From: Bacteroidales bacterium
GTDB taxonomy: Bacteria > Bacteroidota > Bacteroidia > Bacteroidales > 4484-276
Assembly: GCA_035647615.1 (NCBI GenBank)
Contig: DASRND010000013.1
Span: 1 to 64,000, forward strand
Direction of reading: 5' to 3'
Length of the DNA stretch: 64,000 nucleotides
The position numbers and the translations under genes are program-made. The notes below the pieces were generated by a model. That model was not told where the DNA came from, did not search any database, and was given only the letters and a program-made list of their open reading frames with translations. The stretch's first letter is position 1. The number at the start of each line of letters is the position of its first letter. Below, piece after piece: positions 1-7,261 of the stretch.

Positions 1-50
1 AACTTTACACTGTTCAAATATTAAAAACAAAATAATAAAAAGATAAAACA

Positions 51-914
51 ATGGACAAAAAAACCCTTTACATCGACATGGATGGCGTGCTGGTTGACTT
101 CCAGAGCGGAATTGATCAGTTATCACTTGAAACACAAAAAGAATTCGAAAACAGACTTGATGAAGTACCAGGGATTTTTGATCTGATGAAACCCATGCCA
201 GGTGCCATCGAAGCTTATGAGCGGTTATGTGAAAAATTCGACACCTACATCCTGAGCACTGCGCCCTGGGAAAACCCATCGGCATGGAGCGACAAACTGC
301 TGTGGGTACAAAAACATCTCGGGAAAGTTGCTTACAAGCGGTTGATCCTGTCGCACCACAAAAACCTGCTCAAAGGCCATTTCATCATTGATGATAACAC
401 CAGACGGGGAGTAGACAAATTTCAGGGCGAGCATATTTGCTTCGCCACCGCTAAGTTCCCCGACTGGAAAACGGTGGTAGATTATCTGGAAACAAAGCTT
501 GAAAAGGAGGAAAAACTCAAAGCAGTACCTGTTGGGCCGGATACGGCAATCCTGTTTTCGATCCTGCATTCCATCAATGGCATCGAAGCGCTGTATCAAA
601 TCTGGCAGCAGGACATCTACCGCGCCAACAGCGTCATTTTTCTGAACGAGGATGTTGACGGCATGAGCCAGGAAGCAATTGAAGAGATGGTGAAAAAGGA
701 TACCGTTTATGTAAAAGGATCGGGCACCAGTTTCGCAAAAAGCGATAGCGGCTATACATTCTTTAATTTCAATTTTCAGGATGTTGAGGATGATTTCTCC
801 TTTGACAATGAAGCAGCCCGAAAAGAATCTGACAAAGCTCATAAAAGAGCTGATAGATGGAGAGAAGAGATTGCAAAAAGAGATGAAGGATATAAAAAGC
901 AGCGTCCGGTATAG
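51..914 (+). CDS. 5'(3')-deoxyribonucleotidase-like HAD protein with C-terminal extension
   Basis: The first 150 residues fit the NT5C family of HAD phosphatases, which dephosphorylate (deoxy)nucleoside monophosphates in the cytosol. HAD motif I is DMDGVLVDF with the catalytic aspartates at D9 and D11. Motif II is the serine in YILSTAPW. Motif III is a lysine followed by the metal-binding pair in FIIDDNTRRG. Family members are usually about 180-200 residues, so this 287-residue protein has an extra C-terminal part (about 160-287) that I do not recognise. That part ends in a charged, probably helical tail. The ATG at 51 follows an AT-rich leader with no Shine-Dalgarno sequence. The HAD call is firm; the exact substrate is inferred. 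Confidence 0.8.
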   Translation: MDKKTLYIDMDGVLVDFQSGIDQLSLETQKEFENRLDEVPGIFDLMKPMPGAIEAYERLCEKFDTYILSTAPWENPSAWSDKLLWVQKHLGKVAYKRLILSHHKNLLKGHFIIDDNTRRGVDKFQGEHICFATAKFPDWKTVVDYLETKLEKEEKLKAVPVGPDTAILFSILHSINGIEALYQIWQQDIYRANSVIFLNEDVDGMSQEAIEEMVKKDTVYVKGSGTSFAKSDSGYTFFNFNFQDVEDDFSFDNEAARKESDKAHKRADRWREEIAKRDEGYKKQRPV

Positions 915-960
915 GCACAATCAAAGTAACTATTTAGATGGTAAAATCTAACTCCACATC

Positions 961-1095
961 ACCATGACCCCATCCCCAACCCTTCTCCGCCAGTTGGCGG
1001 AAATGGAGGCCCGCCGCACAAGCCGCATCAGCGGCCAGTGCGTTGGCATTCTCTCCGTCGGCTGACGGAGGAGTTAGAGGGGGTCTCAGGAAGCT
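961..1095. repeat. Three-hairpin intergenic repeat-like element
   Basis: This noncoding stretch is more GC-rich than its surroundings and holds three perfect short palindromes: 986-992 with 995-1001 (TCCGCCA/TGGCGGA), 1022-1026 with 1031-1035 (GCCGC/GCGGC), and 1053-1059 with 1064-1070 (CTCCGTC/GACGGAG). The whole looks like a small dispersed element of the kind common between Bacteroidota genes. No second copy occurs in this window, so repeat status is inferred from structure. Confidence 0.5.
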
Positions 1096-1177
1096 ACCCT
1101 TTTGGTAAGAGCCAATAAGAAGCACCCGAAATAGAAACAATCAAAACAACATTTTCATTTAAAAAAACTTTAACAAA

Positions 1178-1624
1178 ATGGCAGTTCACGCAAAAGACCT
1201 GATCAATATCATTGTTAGTCCTACCTCTGACATCATTACCATCATCATCGACTATGGTAAATTGAAGCAGAAACTACAAAATCCCGAAAGCCATACGTGG
1301 TATTTCAATCAGGGCCTCGAATCTCACCAGGCAAAACTAAGTGACCTAAAAAAGAAATTTGAAAGCTTTCGGAGTGATTTTAACGACTTCGATTTAGACG
1401 AATTAATCAGCAAGTTAAACGAAGTCAAAACCGAAAAAAGCGAGATTCCGAGAAGAATGGGTCTGATTCAACAAATTCATCTGGCATCAGTGCTATCAAG
1501 AATGAAATATCTGGAATCCCTGATAGAGATGAAAAGCAGGATAAGTGAGATGATGCCCATCGATTATTACATCGAAAACGGTGACGCTCTTTTGACAATA
1601 ACCGGCTGGGAAGCTGAGAAATGA
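1178..1624 (+). CDS. Hypothetical protein, helical
   Basis: I do not recognise this 148-residue protein. It has no signal peptide or clear membrane segment. A hydrophobic start (about residues 7-26, rich in I, V and T) is followed by a charged, leucine-spaced stretch (about 55-95) that looks helical or coiled coil, and the C-terminus is acidic. The ATG at 1178 follows an A-rich leader typical of the genes here. It lies between a hairpin element and another small orphan gene, upstream of the DUF2779 nuclease on the same strand. The open frame and codon use look genuine. Confidence 0.6.
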   Translation: MAVHAKDLINIIVSPTSDIITIIIDYGKLKQKLQNPESHTWYFNQGLESHQAKLSDLKKKFESFRSDFNDFDLDELISKLNEVKTEKSEIPRRMGLIQQIHLASVLSRMKYLESLIEMKSRISEMMPIDYYIENGDALLTITGWEAEK

Positions 1625-1648
1625 AAACGAGCAAACCCATAATTTCAG

Positions 1649-1656
1649 TAGCTTTG
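1649..1656 (+). promoter_or_regulatory. TAGCTTTG -7 box
   Basis: A perfect match to the Bacteroidota -7 consensus TAnnTTTG. It sits about 105 nt before the ATG of the small gene at 1761, which implies a long leader. No convincing -33 TTG is spaced correctly. Confidence 0.4.
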
Positions 1657-1760
1657 TGGAAAACATGCGCCATGCAAGCATTTCGATAAAAAGGAAGTGA
1701 TAAAATCAGTGTAGAACCTGTTGGCAATAATTGTAAATCATCAAATAAAACTCCAAAAAA

Positions 1761-2003
1761 ATGCTCAAAACAAAAGAATTCAAACAGATGCTGGACAAAA
1801 CCTCAGCCCTGATTCCCGATCTTTTAGCAGCCTCAACCACGCAACAGGAAGAGGTGGCCGCCTTGGTCGCTTTGCTTACCATTCGGCTGGGCTTGCTCGA
1901 AGACCTCGCCGAAGAAATTACCCATCCCGATTTTGAAGAAAATTTCCGTGTAATGCGGGAGAGCATCTTTGAAGTCGTGCAGCTGATAAATGAGCGGGTT
2001 TGA
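1761..2003 (+). CDS. Hypothetical protein, 80 aa, acidic and helical
   Basis: A small acidic protein of 80 residues without a signal peptide or membrane segment. The middle (about 25-55) is rich in alanine, leucine and glutamate and looks helical. I do not recognise a family. The ATG at 1761 is preceded by an A-rich leader. An overlapping ORF in another frame (1721-1936) is arginine-rich and composition-biased, so this frame was preferred. It ends 86 bp before the DUF2779 nuclease on the same strand, so co-transcription is possible, but nothing in the sequence ties the functions together. Confidence 0.55.
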   Translation: MLKTKEFKQMLDKTSALIPDLLAASTTQQEEVAALVALLTIRLGLLEDLAEEITHPDFEENFRVMRESIFEVVQLINERV

Positions 2004-2089
2004 TATCCGGCACACCGGAGCGCCTGCTAAACCGGGAGATTGTAATTGATAAATGAAAACCTGTGGTATTTTAAGATAAAAAAAACGCT

Positions 2090-4084
2090 ATGAAAAACCC
2101 CCGCTATCTCACCAAGTCCCGTTTTAAGCTGGCGCTGGATTGTGAAACCAAACTTTTTTATACCAACAAAAAGGAATATCCCGACGAGCGCATCGACGAC
2201 GCTTTTCTTGAAGCATTGGCCGAGGGCGGATTCCAGGTTGGCGAACTGGCAAAGATGTATCATCCCGGAGGCATCGAAATCCCTTATGGCTCGTACGATG
2301 ATATGGTAAACGAAACCCTCCGGCTGCTCAACCAGGAGAAAGTGATCATTTACGAAGCCACCATAAAGTTTCAAAACCTGCTCATACGCGTGGATGTGCT
2401 GGTGAAAGATGGAAATACCATCGACCTGATCGAAGTAAAAGCCAAGTCGTTTGAAGGCAATGATTCGTTTGACCTATTAGGTAAAAACGGAGCCTTGGCC
2501 TCAGGATGGAAACCCTACGTATATGATGTTGCGTTTCAGAAGCTCGTGATGACGAAGGCTTTTCCACATTTTAAAATACGTTCGTACTTGTGCCTGGCCA
2601 ATAAGAAAAGCGAGGCTACGGTGGAAGGATTAAATCAAAATTTCCTGTTGGTAAAAAATAATGGACGGACAGGCTGCGTGTGCAAAGCCGGGCTTACAAA
2701 AGCCGATTTGGGTGCGGAAATATTGATCAATGTGGACGTGGATGAAATTCTTGCCAGCATTTATAACCAAAACGATTTCTCGCCAACCCGCGTGCGCTCT
2801 TTTGAAGAATGGGTGTTTTACCTGGCTGATCACTATGCACGGGATGAAAAGATAAAACCAATCATAGCCGGGAAATGTAAGGGCTGCGAATTCAGATGCA
2901 GCGCTGAGGAGGAAAAATCTGGATCAAAGAATGGATTTAAAGAGTGCTGGAAAGAAAGTTTTCGACTTGCCGACAGCGATTTCGATAAACCCGCCATGCT
3001 CGATATTTGGAACTTCCGGCGGAAAGACAAAATGATTGCTGGAGGTAAAATTTTCATGAAAGACGTTACCGAAGACGATCTCAGTGACCGTCCTTATTCC
3101 GGCAATGGAATGTCGCCCAAAGAGCGCCAGTGGCAGCAGATACAAAAGGCTGTGAACAACGATCAGGCGCCTGAAATAGATGCCGCGGGATTAAAAGCTG
3201 AAATGAAAACCTGGAAATATCCGCTTCATTTTATCGACTTCGAAACCACCGCTGTGGCCATTCCCTTCCACAAAGGCATGCGGCCTTACGAGGGTGTCGC
3301 CTTTCAGTATTCGCATCATATAGCCTATGCGGATGGAAGGATAGATCATGCCGGCGAGTACCTGAACACCAAAAAAGGTACGTTCCCGAATTTTGAATTT
3401 GTGCGGCATCTGAAGGCCGAACTTGAGCAGGACGAAGGCACCATCTTCAGATACCACAACCACGAAAACACCTACCTCAACATGATTCACCGGCAACTGT
3501 CCGACGCGGATATCGATGAAGTAAAAGATAAGGTTGAGCTTATGGAGTGGATCAAAACCATCACGCATAGCACCAAATCTTCGGCAGAAAGCTGGACGGG
3601 AGCGCGGGATATGGTGGATTTGTTTCAGATGGTGAAGCGATATTATTACGACCCGCGGATGGGTGGCTCCATCTCACTTAAGGCGGTTCTGCCCGCTGTG
3701 TTGAATTCGAGCAACTATCTAAAAAATAAATATTCACAGCCCATTTATGGTGCCGTTGGCGGGATGAAGAGCCTGAATTTCACTGATCAGATTTGGATAA
3801 AAATGGATGATGACGGCAAGGCAATCAGCCCGTACAAACAATTACCACCCATTTACGAAGCGGTGGATATGGAAGATATTGAGCGTTTAATAAATGGCGA
3901 TCACCTGGCTGATGGTGGCGCTGCCATGACCGCTTATTCCCGCATGCAGTTTACCGAAATGAGCGACCTCGAAAGCCAGGAAGTCCAAAAGGCTTTGCTA
4001 AAATATTGCGAGCTCGACACCCTGGCGATGGTAATGATTTGGGAGTATTGGAAGAAGGAGATCACTGCTTTAGCTCGGAATTAA
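2090..4084 (+). CDS. DUF2779 protein: Cas4-like nuclease fused to DEDD-type exonuclease
   Basis: A two-nuclease fusion of 664 residues. The N-terminal half has a PD-(D/E)XK core: E89, D102 in IRVDVLVKDG, and E115-V-K117 in IDLIEVKAKS. A cysteine cluster at C263, C266, C270 and C286, probably with C18, resembles the iron-sulfur site of Cas4/AddB-type nucleases. The C-terminal half has DEDD exonuclease motifs: FIDFETT with D383 and E385, and a final KYCELDTLAMVMIW carrying the YxxxD of motif III. This arrangement matches proteins annotated DUF2779. DNA processing, repair or defence is inferred; the family role is not settled. Downstream, 83 bp covering motif III is duplicated at 5485-5567, beyond two toxin-antitoxin pairs. 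Confidence 0.8.
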   Translation: MKNPRYLTKSRFKLALDCETKLFYTNKKEYPDERIDDAFLEALAEGGFQVGELAKMYHPGGIEIPYGSYDDMVNETLRLLNQEKVIIYEATIKFQNLLIRVDVLVKDGNTIDLIEVKAKSFEGNDSFDLLGKNGALASGWKPYVYDVAFQKLVMTKAFPHFKIRSYLCLANKKSEATVEGLNQNFLLVKNNGRTGCVCKAGLTKADLGAEILINVDVDEILASIYNQNDFSPTRVRSFEEWVFYLADHYARDEKIKPIIAGKCKGCEFRCSAEEEKSGSKNGFKECWKESFRLADSDFDKPAMLDIWNFRRKDKMIAGGKIFMKDVTEDDLSDRPYSGNGMSPKERQWQQIQKAVNNDQAPEIDAAGLKAEMKTWKYPLHFIDFETTAVAIPFHKGMRPYEGVAFQYSHHIAYADGRIDHAGEYLNTKKGTFPNFEFVRHLKAELEQDEGTIFRYHNHENTYLNMIHRQLSDADIDEVKDKVELMEWIKTITHSTKSSAESWTGARDMVDLFQMVKRYYYDPRMGGSISLKAVLPAVLNSSNYLKNKYSQPIYGAVGGMKSLNFTDQIWIKMDDDGKAISPYKQLPPIYEAVDMEDIERLINGDHLADGGAAMTAYSRMQFTEMSDLESQEVQKALLKYCELDTLAMVMIWEYWKKEITALARN

Positions 4085-4090
4085 TCTGTT

Positions 4091-4184
4091 TCTATTTTTG
4101 CAGGCTAAGCCTGCTTTTCTAGTTATCAGAACAGGCTAAGCTTGTTAAAAAAATGCGGACGAGGTTGTGCCTCGTCCAAACTCC
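4091..4184. repeat. Composite REP-like hairpin element, copy 1
   Basis: It starts 7 bp after the nuclease stop codon. It contains GCAGGCT-A-AGCCTGC (4100-4114), a weaker related palindrome (4130-4146), and a perfect 8-bp stem GGACGAGG/CCTCGTCC with a 5-nt loop (4157-4177). The same two palindromes, in the same relative order, recur inverted at 63656-63716. A degenerate copy of the second palindrome lies at 4788-4808, so the first toxin-antitoxin pair is flanked by these hairpins. Confidence 0.7.
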
Positions 4185-4233
4185 GAAAGCATTAAATTCA
4201 AGCCACTTTAATAAAGGTGGCGTACATTTTCTT

Positions 4234-4241
4234 TATTTTTG
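4234..4241 (+). promoter_or_regulatory. TATTTTTG -7 box of toxin-antitoxin pair 1
   Basis: Matches TAnnTTTG and lies 16 nt before the ATG at 4258. It supports that start over the longer open frame beginning at 4153. Confidence 0.55.
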
Positions 4242-4257
4242 TCAAAAATATTTAGCT

Positions 4258-4491
4258 ATGCAAACAATTCGTTTAAAAGTAAGTGATAAAATCGTCGGTA
4301 ATCTCATGTGGTTTTTGCGTCGGTTCAGTAGCGATGAAATTGAGATACTAAGCGAGAACAACCAATTCCTCTCAGTTCAAGAATATCTGGAAAACGAATT
4401 GTTGGCAATGGAAAGCGGGCAGCCTGATTACATCAATATTGATGAATTGGAAAAGCATCTTGAAAAATCCATTCGAAAGTATGAAGATTAA
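4258..4491 (+). CDS. Putative type II antitoxin (pair 1)
   Basis: A small 77-residue protein. Its N-terminal half begins MQTIRLKVSDKI and looks like a DNA-binding segment; its C-terminal half is acidic and helical, as expected of an antitoxin tail that wraps its toxin. It precedes a RelE/ParE-like toxin with an 11-nt overlap (4481-4491), a classic translational coupling. The frame is open back to 4153, but a -7 box at 4234-4241 and a REP-like hairpin upstream make the ATG at 4258 the likely start. By analogy with other type II systems it should neutralise the toxin and repress its own promoter. The family name is inferred mainly from context. Confidence 0.7.
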   Translation: MQTIRLKVSDKIVGNLMWFLRRFSSDEIEILSENNQFLSVQEYLENELLAMESGQPDYINIDELEKHLEKSIRKYED

Positions 4492-4768
4492 AATCACACC
4501 CATTTTCAGAGATCGGTTGAGTGCGCAGGTTGAATTTATTGCTAAAGATAAACCCACTGCTGCTAGAAACTTCAAAACCGATATTCTTAATTGCATTAAA
4601 GAAATCCCAAAAAGTCCTTATGCATACCGCCGATCCATCTTTTTTAATCGAGCTGATGTAAGAGATATGATTTTTAAAGGATATATCGTGGTTTTTAAAG
4701 TTGATGAAAGTAATCAGATAATTGAGATTTTTGGTTTTTGTAAGTGGCAGGAGAACCCCTCTAAATAA
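4481..4768 (+). CDS. RelE/ParE-family toxin (pair 1)
   Basis: A basic 95-residue protein with the RelE/ParE layout: a beta strand at the start (MKIKITPIFRDRL), two helices (about 10-45), then strands ending in a segment RDMIFKGYIVVFKVD and a final hydrophobic strand with FGFCKW. The family acts as an mRNA interferase (RelE) or gyrase poison (ParE); the sequence alone does not decide between them. The ATG at 4481 lies inside the end of the antitoxin frame. A longer start at 4439 would overlap the antitoxin by 53 nt and is less likely. The pair sits between two GGACGAGG-type hairpins. Confidence 0.75.
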   Translation: MKIKITPIFRDRLSAQVEFIAKDKPTAARNFKTDILNCIKEIPKSPYAYRRSIFFNRADVRDMIFKGYIVVFKVDESNQIIEIFGFCKWQENPSK

Positions 4769-4787
4769 TAAGTTTGAGTAAGAATGA

Positions 4788-4808
4788 GGACGAGGCACAG
4801 CCTCCTCC
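4788..4808. repeat. Degenerate REP-like hairpin downstream of toxin pair 1
   Basis: GGACGAGGC-ACA-GCCTCCTCC is a 9-bp stem with one C/C mismatch. It is related to the perfect stem at 4157-4177, so the two bracket the first toxin-antitoxin pair. Confidence 0.6.
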
Positions 4809-4887
4809 AGTCACCATGATGTTTCTTAACAATCCAGTTACACAAACGCATTTCTCTAACCAACCGGACGGAATTACATATTTTCAG

Positions 4888-4895
4888 TAGTTTTG
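4888..4895 (+). promoter_or_regulatory. TAGTTTTG -7 box of toxin-antitoxin pair 2
   Basis: Matches TAnnTTTG and lies 18 nt before the ATG at 4914. It makes the upstream in-frame ATG at 4893, which overlaps the box, implausible as a start. Confidence 0.55.
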
Positions 4896-4913
4896 TATTT
4901 AAATTTATTCGAG

Positions 4914-5141
4914 ATGACACAAGAAGCAATTAAGTTGGAATTGATTGAGTGGCTGACAAAACTCCAAAGCAACGAAACCATCCATTATTTAAAAATTATC
5001 AAAGATTCGATGAAAGAGGAAAATGATTGGTGGAGCAGCCTGAGCAGCGAACAAATATCCGGGATTGAGCGTGGATTAAAAGATATAGATGAAGGCAGAA
5101 CGATTGCGCATGAAACAGTAAAACAACGTTATGAACTATAG
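4914..5141 (+). CDS. Putative type II antitoxin (pair 2)
   Basis: A 75-residue protein beginning MTQEAIKLELIEWLTKL, with a C-terminal half containing SSEQISGIERGLKDIDEGR. That region resembles the short addiction-module antitoxins paired with ParE-type toxins in Bacteroidota. It overlaps the following toxin gene by 11 nt (5131-5141), exactly as in pair 1. The start was set at 4914 because a -7 box occupies 4888-4895. Neutralisation of the partner and autoregulation are expected from family knowledge and are not shown by the sequence. Confidence 0.75.
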   Translation: MTQEAIKLELIEWLTKLQSNETIHYLKIIKDSMKEENDWWSSLSSEQISGIERGLKDIDEGRTIAHETVKQRYEL

Positions 5142-5430
5142 CTTTCCTGTTATCTGGTCGGAGGAGGCAGTAAGAAATTTGGAAGAAACCCTTGATTATC
5201 TTGTGAACCGATGGACACAGAGGGAGGTAAATAATTTTAAAACAAAACTTTCCCGGCAACTGAATTTAATCTCTCAAAACCCTAAACTATTTCCTGTTTC
5301 AGGCATTCAGCCTCGTTTAAGAAAAGCCGTTTTAAGCAGTCAAACCACCATCTTTTACGAGTTTAAAAACGATTCGGTTTATATCGTTTATCTTTTCAAT
5401 AATGCTAAAAACCCGGATAAAATCAAATAG
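5131..5430 (+). CDS. RelE/ParE-family toxin (pair 2)
   Basis: A 99-residue protein with ParE/RelE features: an N-terminal strand followed by WSEEAVRNLEETLDYL, a helical pair, a central arginine-rich LFPVSGIQPRLRKAVL, and the terminal strands TTIFYEFKNDSVYIVYLFNNAKNP. This order is typical of ParE-like toxins of Bacteroidota. Its ATG lies within the antitoxin frame. It shares little obvious sequence with the toxin of pair 1, so the two pairs look like independent acquisitions and not a tandem duplication. It is followed about 50 bp later by the orphan copy of the DUF2779 3' end. Confidence 0.8.
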   Translation: MNYSFPVIWSEEAVRNLEETLDYLVNRWTQREVNNFKTKLSRQLNLISQNPKLFPVSGIQPRLRKAVLSSQTTIFYEFKNDSVYIVYLFNNAKNPDKIK

Positions 5431-5484
5431 CTTCTTTATCACCTTCTACTAATTTTATCAGAATCAGTCCCTCTAAAAAAGTAC

Positions 5485-5571
5485 GAAGTCCAAAAGGCTT
5501 TGCTAAAATATTGCGAACTCGACACCCTGGCGATGGTAATGATTTGGGAGTATTGGGAGAAGGAAATGTAA
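5485..5571 (+). pseudogene. Duplicated 3' fragment of the DUF2779 nuclease gene
   Basis: Bases 5485-5567 match 3980-4062 at 80 of 83 positions. The fragment reads in frame as the last part of the nuclease, including the DEDD motif III YCELD, but ends WEKEM followed by a stop, where the intact gene continues KKEITALARN. There is no start codon or upstream nuclease sequence, so it is a remnant. The two copies bracket both toxin-antitoxin pairs as direct repeats. The remnant may preserve the ancestral 3' end of the gene before the insertion. Confidence 0.85.
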
Positions 5572-5628
5572 ATTTCTCACCGCTCACCGTTCACCCGCTC
5601 ATCTCTCACCGCTCACCGCTCACTTCCC
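5572..5628. repeat. Quasi-periodic CTCACCG tract
   Basis: A low-complexity run built from imperfect 7-8 nt units (CTCACCG, TTCACCC, CTCATCT). It begins right after the pseudogene stop and overlaps the last codons of the leftward HD gene. Similar but differently worded tracts occur near other gene ends in the window. Confidence 0.6.
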
Positions 5629-6199
5629 CATGCACATAATACATCCCAAACATCCCGATCATGGCATCGAAGCGTCGCAGGTTGTCTTCGCCGTATTTGG
5701 AAAGGTTTTCATAAATCTTGTTGAGCTTCTTGGGCTTTGTCAGGTTGCTGCCCGACTTCGAGAAAAACTTATCGGCATAGCACAGTATTTTTTCTTCCAC
5801 CGTAACGGGCATCATGTCGCGGTGGGGCAGCGGCAGATTGAGACGTATGATCTCTTCGCGCGGGATGCCCGTGCCGGTGTGGCGTTCGGCAAAAAGCGCA
5901 ACTTCTTCGGGCAATCCTTCTCGTTCCAGAATTTCCCGCCCCAGATAGCCGTGGCAGATGTAGGGATGATCGCCAAAGCAGCCGATGTCGGGCGCCGATG
6001 TTTGGATGATGCCAATGTCGTGCAGCATTGCCGCCAGCGCCAGAAGTTCGGTGTCGGGCGCGAGGTGTTTATTTTTAGCTGCGATCTTCAGCGCCAGATC
6101 ACGCACAGCCGTGGAGTGTGCAATCAGAATATTATAAACCAACGTGTCGGGCGGAGCATATTTTTGAAGGATCTTTATGGGATCGAAATCTTGATACAT
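5606..6199 (-). CDS. HD-domain phosphohydrolase
   Basis: A cytosolic metal-dependent hydrolase of 197 residues. The HD signature is MLHDIGII with H60-D61. Further candidate metal ligands are H28, H83 (ICHGYLG) and H107 (ERHTGTG). This spacing fits the HDIG-type nucleotide or phosphate-ester hydrolases. The start was placed at the ATG at 6199 (MYQDFDP), since the longer frame adds only ten residues that read like leader. The last codons lie in a quasi-periodic CTCACCG tract, so the extreme C-terminus may be variable. The substrate cannot be told from the sequence. Confidence 0.8.
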   Translation of the reverse strand: MYQDFDPIKILQKYAPPDTLVYNILIAHSTAVRDLALKIAAKNKHLAPDTELLALAAMLHDIGIIQTSAPDIGCFGDHPYICHGYLGREILEREGLPEEVALFAERHTGTGIPREEIIRLNLPLPHRDMMPVTVEEKILCYADKFFSKSGSNLTKPKKLNKIYENLSKYGEDNLRRFDAMIGMFGMYYVHGEVSGER

Positions 6200-6215
6200 T
6201 TTTAAAAAATTGTTT

Positions 6216-7208
6216 TTAAAACAAGTCAAAAATCAGTCGCAGGTAAACGTAAGCATCGGGGGCAAAATCGCTGTAGCCTTCCAGGTTCACATTTTTCCAG
6301 GCCACCTGCACACCTGGGTCAATCGACACCGACTCGTTGAGGATAAACTTCACGCCGCCATTGAGGAAAATGCCAAAGCCGATGCCGCCCTGGTAAATGT
6401 CGTACTCGTAGGCGTTGCCGCCCGGGCCTGGGATGAAGCCGCTACTACCGTAGCGGTTGATGAGCGAGTATTGCTGTTTGCCAATCTCAATCCGGCTTTC
6501 GAGCACGCGTGTGCTGTTCATCTGCAAACCCGTTTCGATGAAAATACTGGTGTATCCGCCTACCCGGTAAAACTTGCTGATGCCCACATCGATGGTTACC
6601 TGCTCCTGCTTGCCGCGGATGTAACCGGTGCGCAGAGCCGGCTCGCTGAAATAAGTTACCGAATCGATCACCATCTGAAAAACTCCGCTGGCGACCAGTT
6701 TTACATAGTTCGACTGCAGGAAAATTCCCGTGGTGTTATTAAAATTATACTTCACGTAAAAGCCCGGCATGATGGTGGCGTTGTATTTCATGTTGAGCGG
6801 ATAATAAATCCACCAGGCTTTTTCCCCATCGGAAATGCCATACTCCCGCTTCCACTCTTCCAGTGACGAAGACCATTCCGGCGGGATATTATCATCGGTG
6901 GTTCTGTAAATATTATTGCTGTTGAGTTCCTGAAAAATCTCCTCGTACCAATATTTGTTGCTCAGCACATACTCGATGTTGTTTTCGTTGAAACGCTCAC
7001 CGCTAAAGTATTGTGCCGAATAATTATTAGAAAAATACAAGCCCATGTTGATGGCAAAGCGCCAGCCCGTCAGGTCGTATTCCGACCAGTTGCGTTCCTC
7101 GGGGGTAAATCGCGGCATGCGCGCCTGGGCATTGATGTTGGCTGTAGCCAAAAAGGTGATCAACACGAGCATGCCTGCAACGATTATGGCGGGTTTAAGA
7201 TTTTTCAT
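6216..7208 (-). CDS. Putative outer-membrane beta-barrel protein
   Basis: A 330-residue exported protein. A lysine-containing N-terminus and hydrophobic core end at about NAQ/A around residue 28, a good signal peptide. The rest is rich in aromatic and alternating residues with repeated amphipathic strands (for example FYVKYNFNNTTGIFLQSNYV), and it ends YVYLRLIFDLF, with the terminal phenylalanine common in outer-membrane barrels. The start at 7208 was chosen because it begins the signal peptide; upstream codons read as leader. I recognise no specific family. It lies just upstream of the HD gene (16 bp), so the two may be co-transcribed. Confidence 0.65.
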   Translation of the reverse strand: MKNLKPAIIVAGMLVLITFLATANINAQARMPRFTPEERNWSEYDLTGWRFAINMGLYFSNNYSAQYFSGERFNENNIEYVLSNKYWYEEIFQELNSNNIYRTTDDNIPPEWSSSLEEWKREYGISDGEKAWWIYYPLNMKYNATIMPGFYVKYNFNNTTGIFLQSNYVKLVASGVFQMVIDSVTYFSEPALRTGYIRGKQEQVTIDVGISKFYRVGGYTSIFIETGLQMNSTRVLESRIEIGKQQYSLINRYGSSGFIPGPGGNAYEYDIYQGGIGFGIFLNGGVKFILNESVSIDPGVQVAWKNVNLEGYSDFAPDAYVYLRLIFDLF

Positions 7209-7261
7209 AATAGCTTTTATAAAATTCTGAAAAGCAAAAATAGATAAAAACCTTTCGGTAG

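Noticed and set aside
934-1140. 68-codon minus-strand ORF over the three-hairpin element
   Set aside because: Its sequence is produced by the palindromic repeat element; proline/alanine-rich and not protein-like.
4153-4257. Longer start of the first antitoxin
   Set aside because: The extension crosses a REP-like hairpin and the -7 box, so the ATG at 4258 fits better.
5481-5571. A short gene in its own right downstream of the second toxin
   Set aside because: The reading frame is a fragment of the DUF2779 nuclease end without a start codon.
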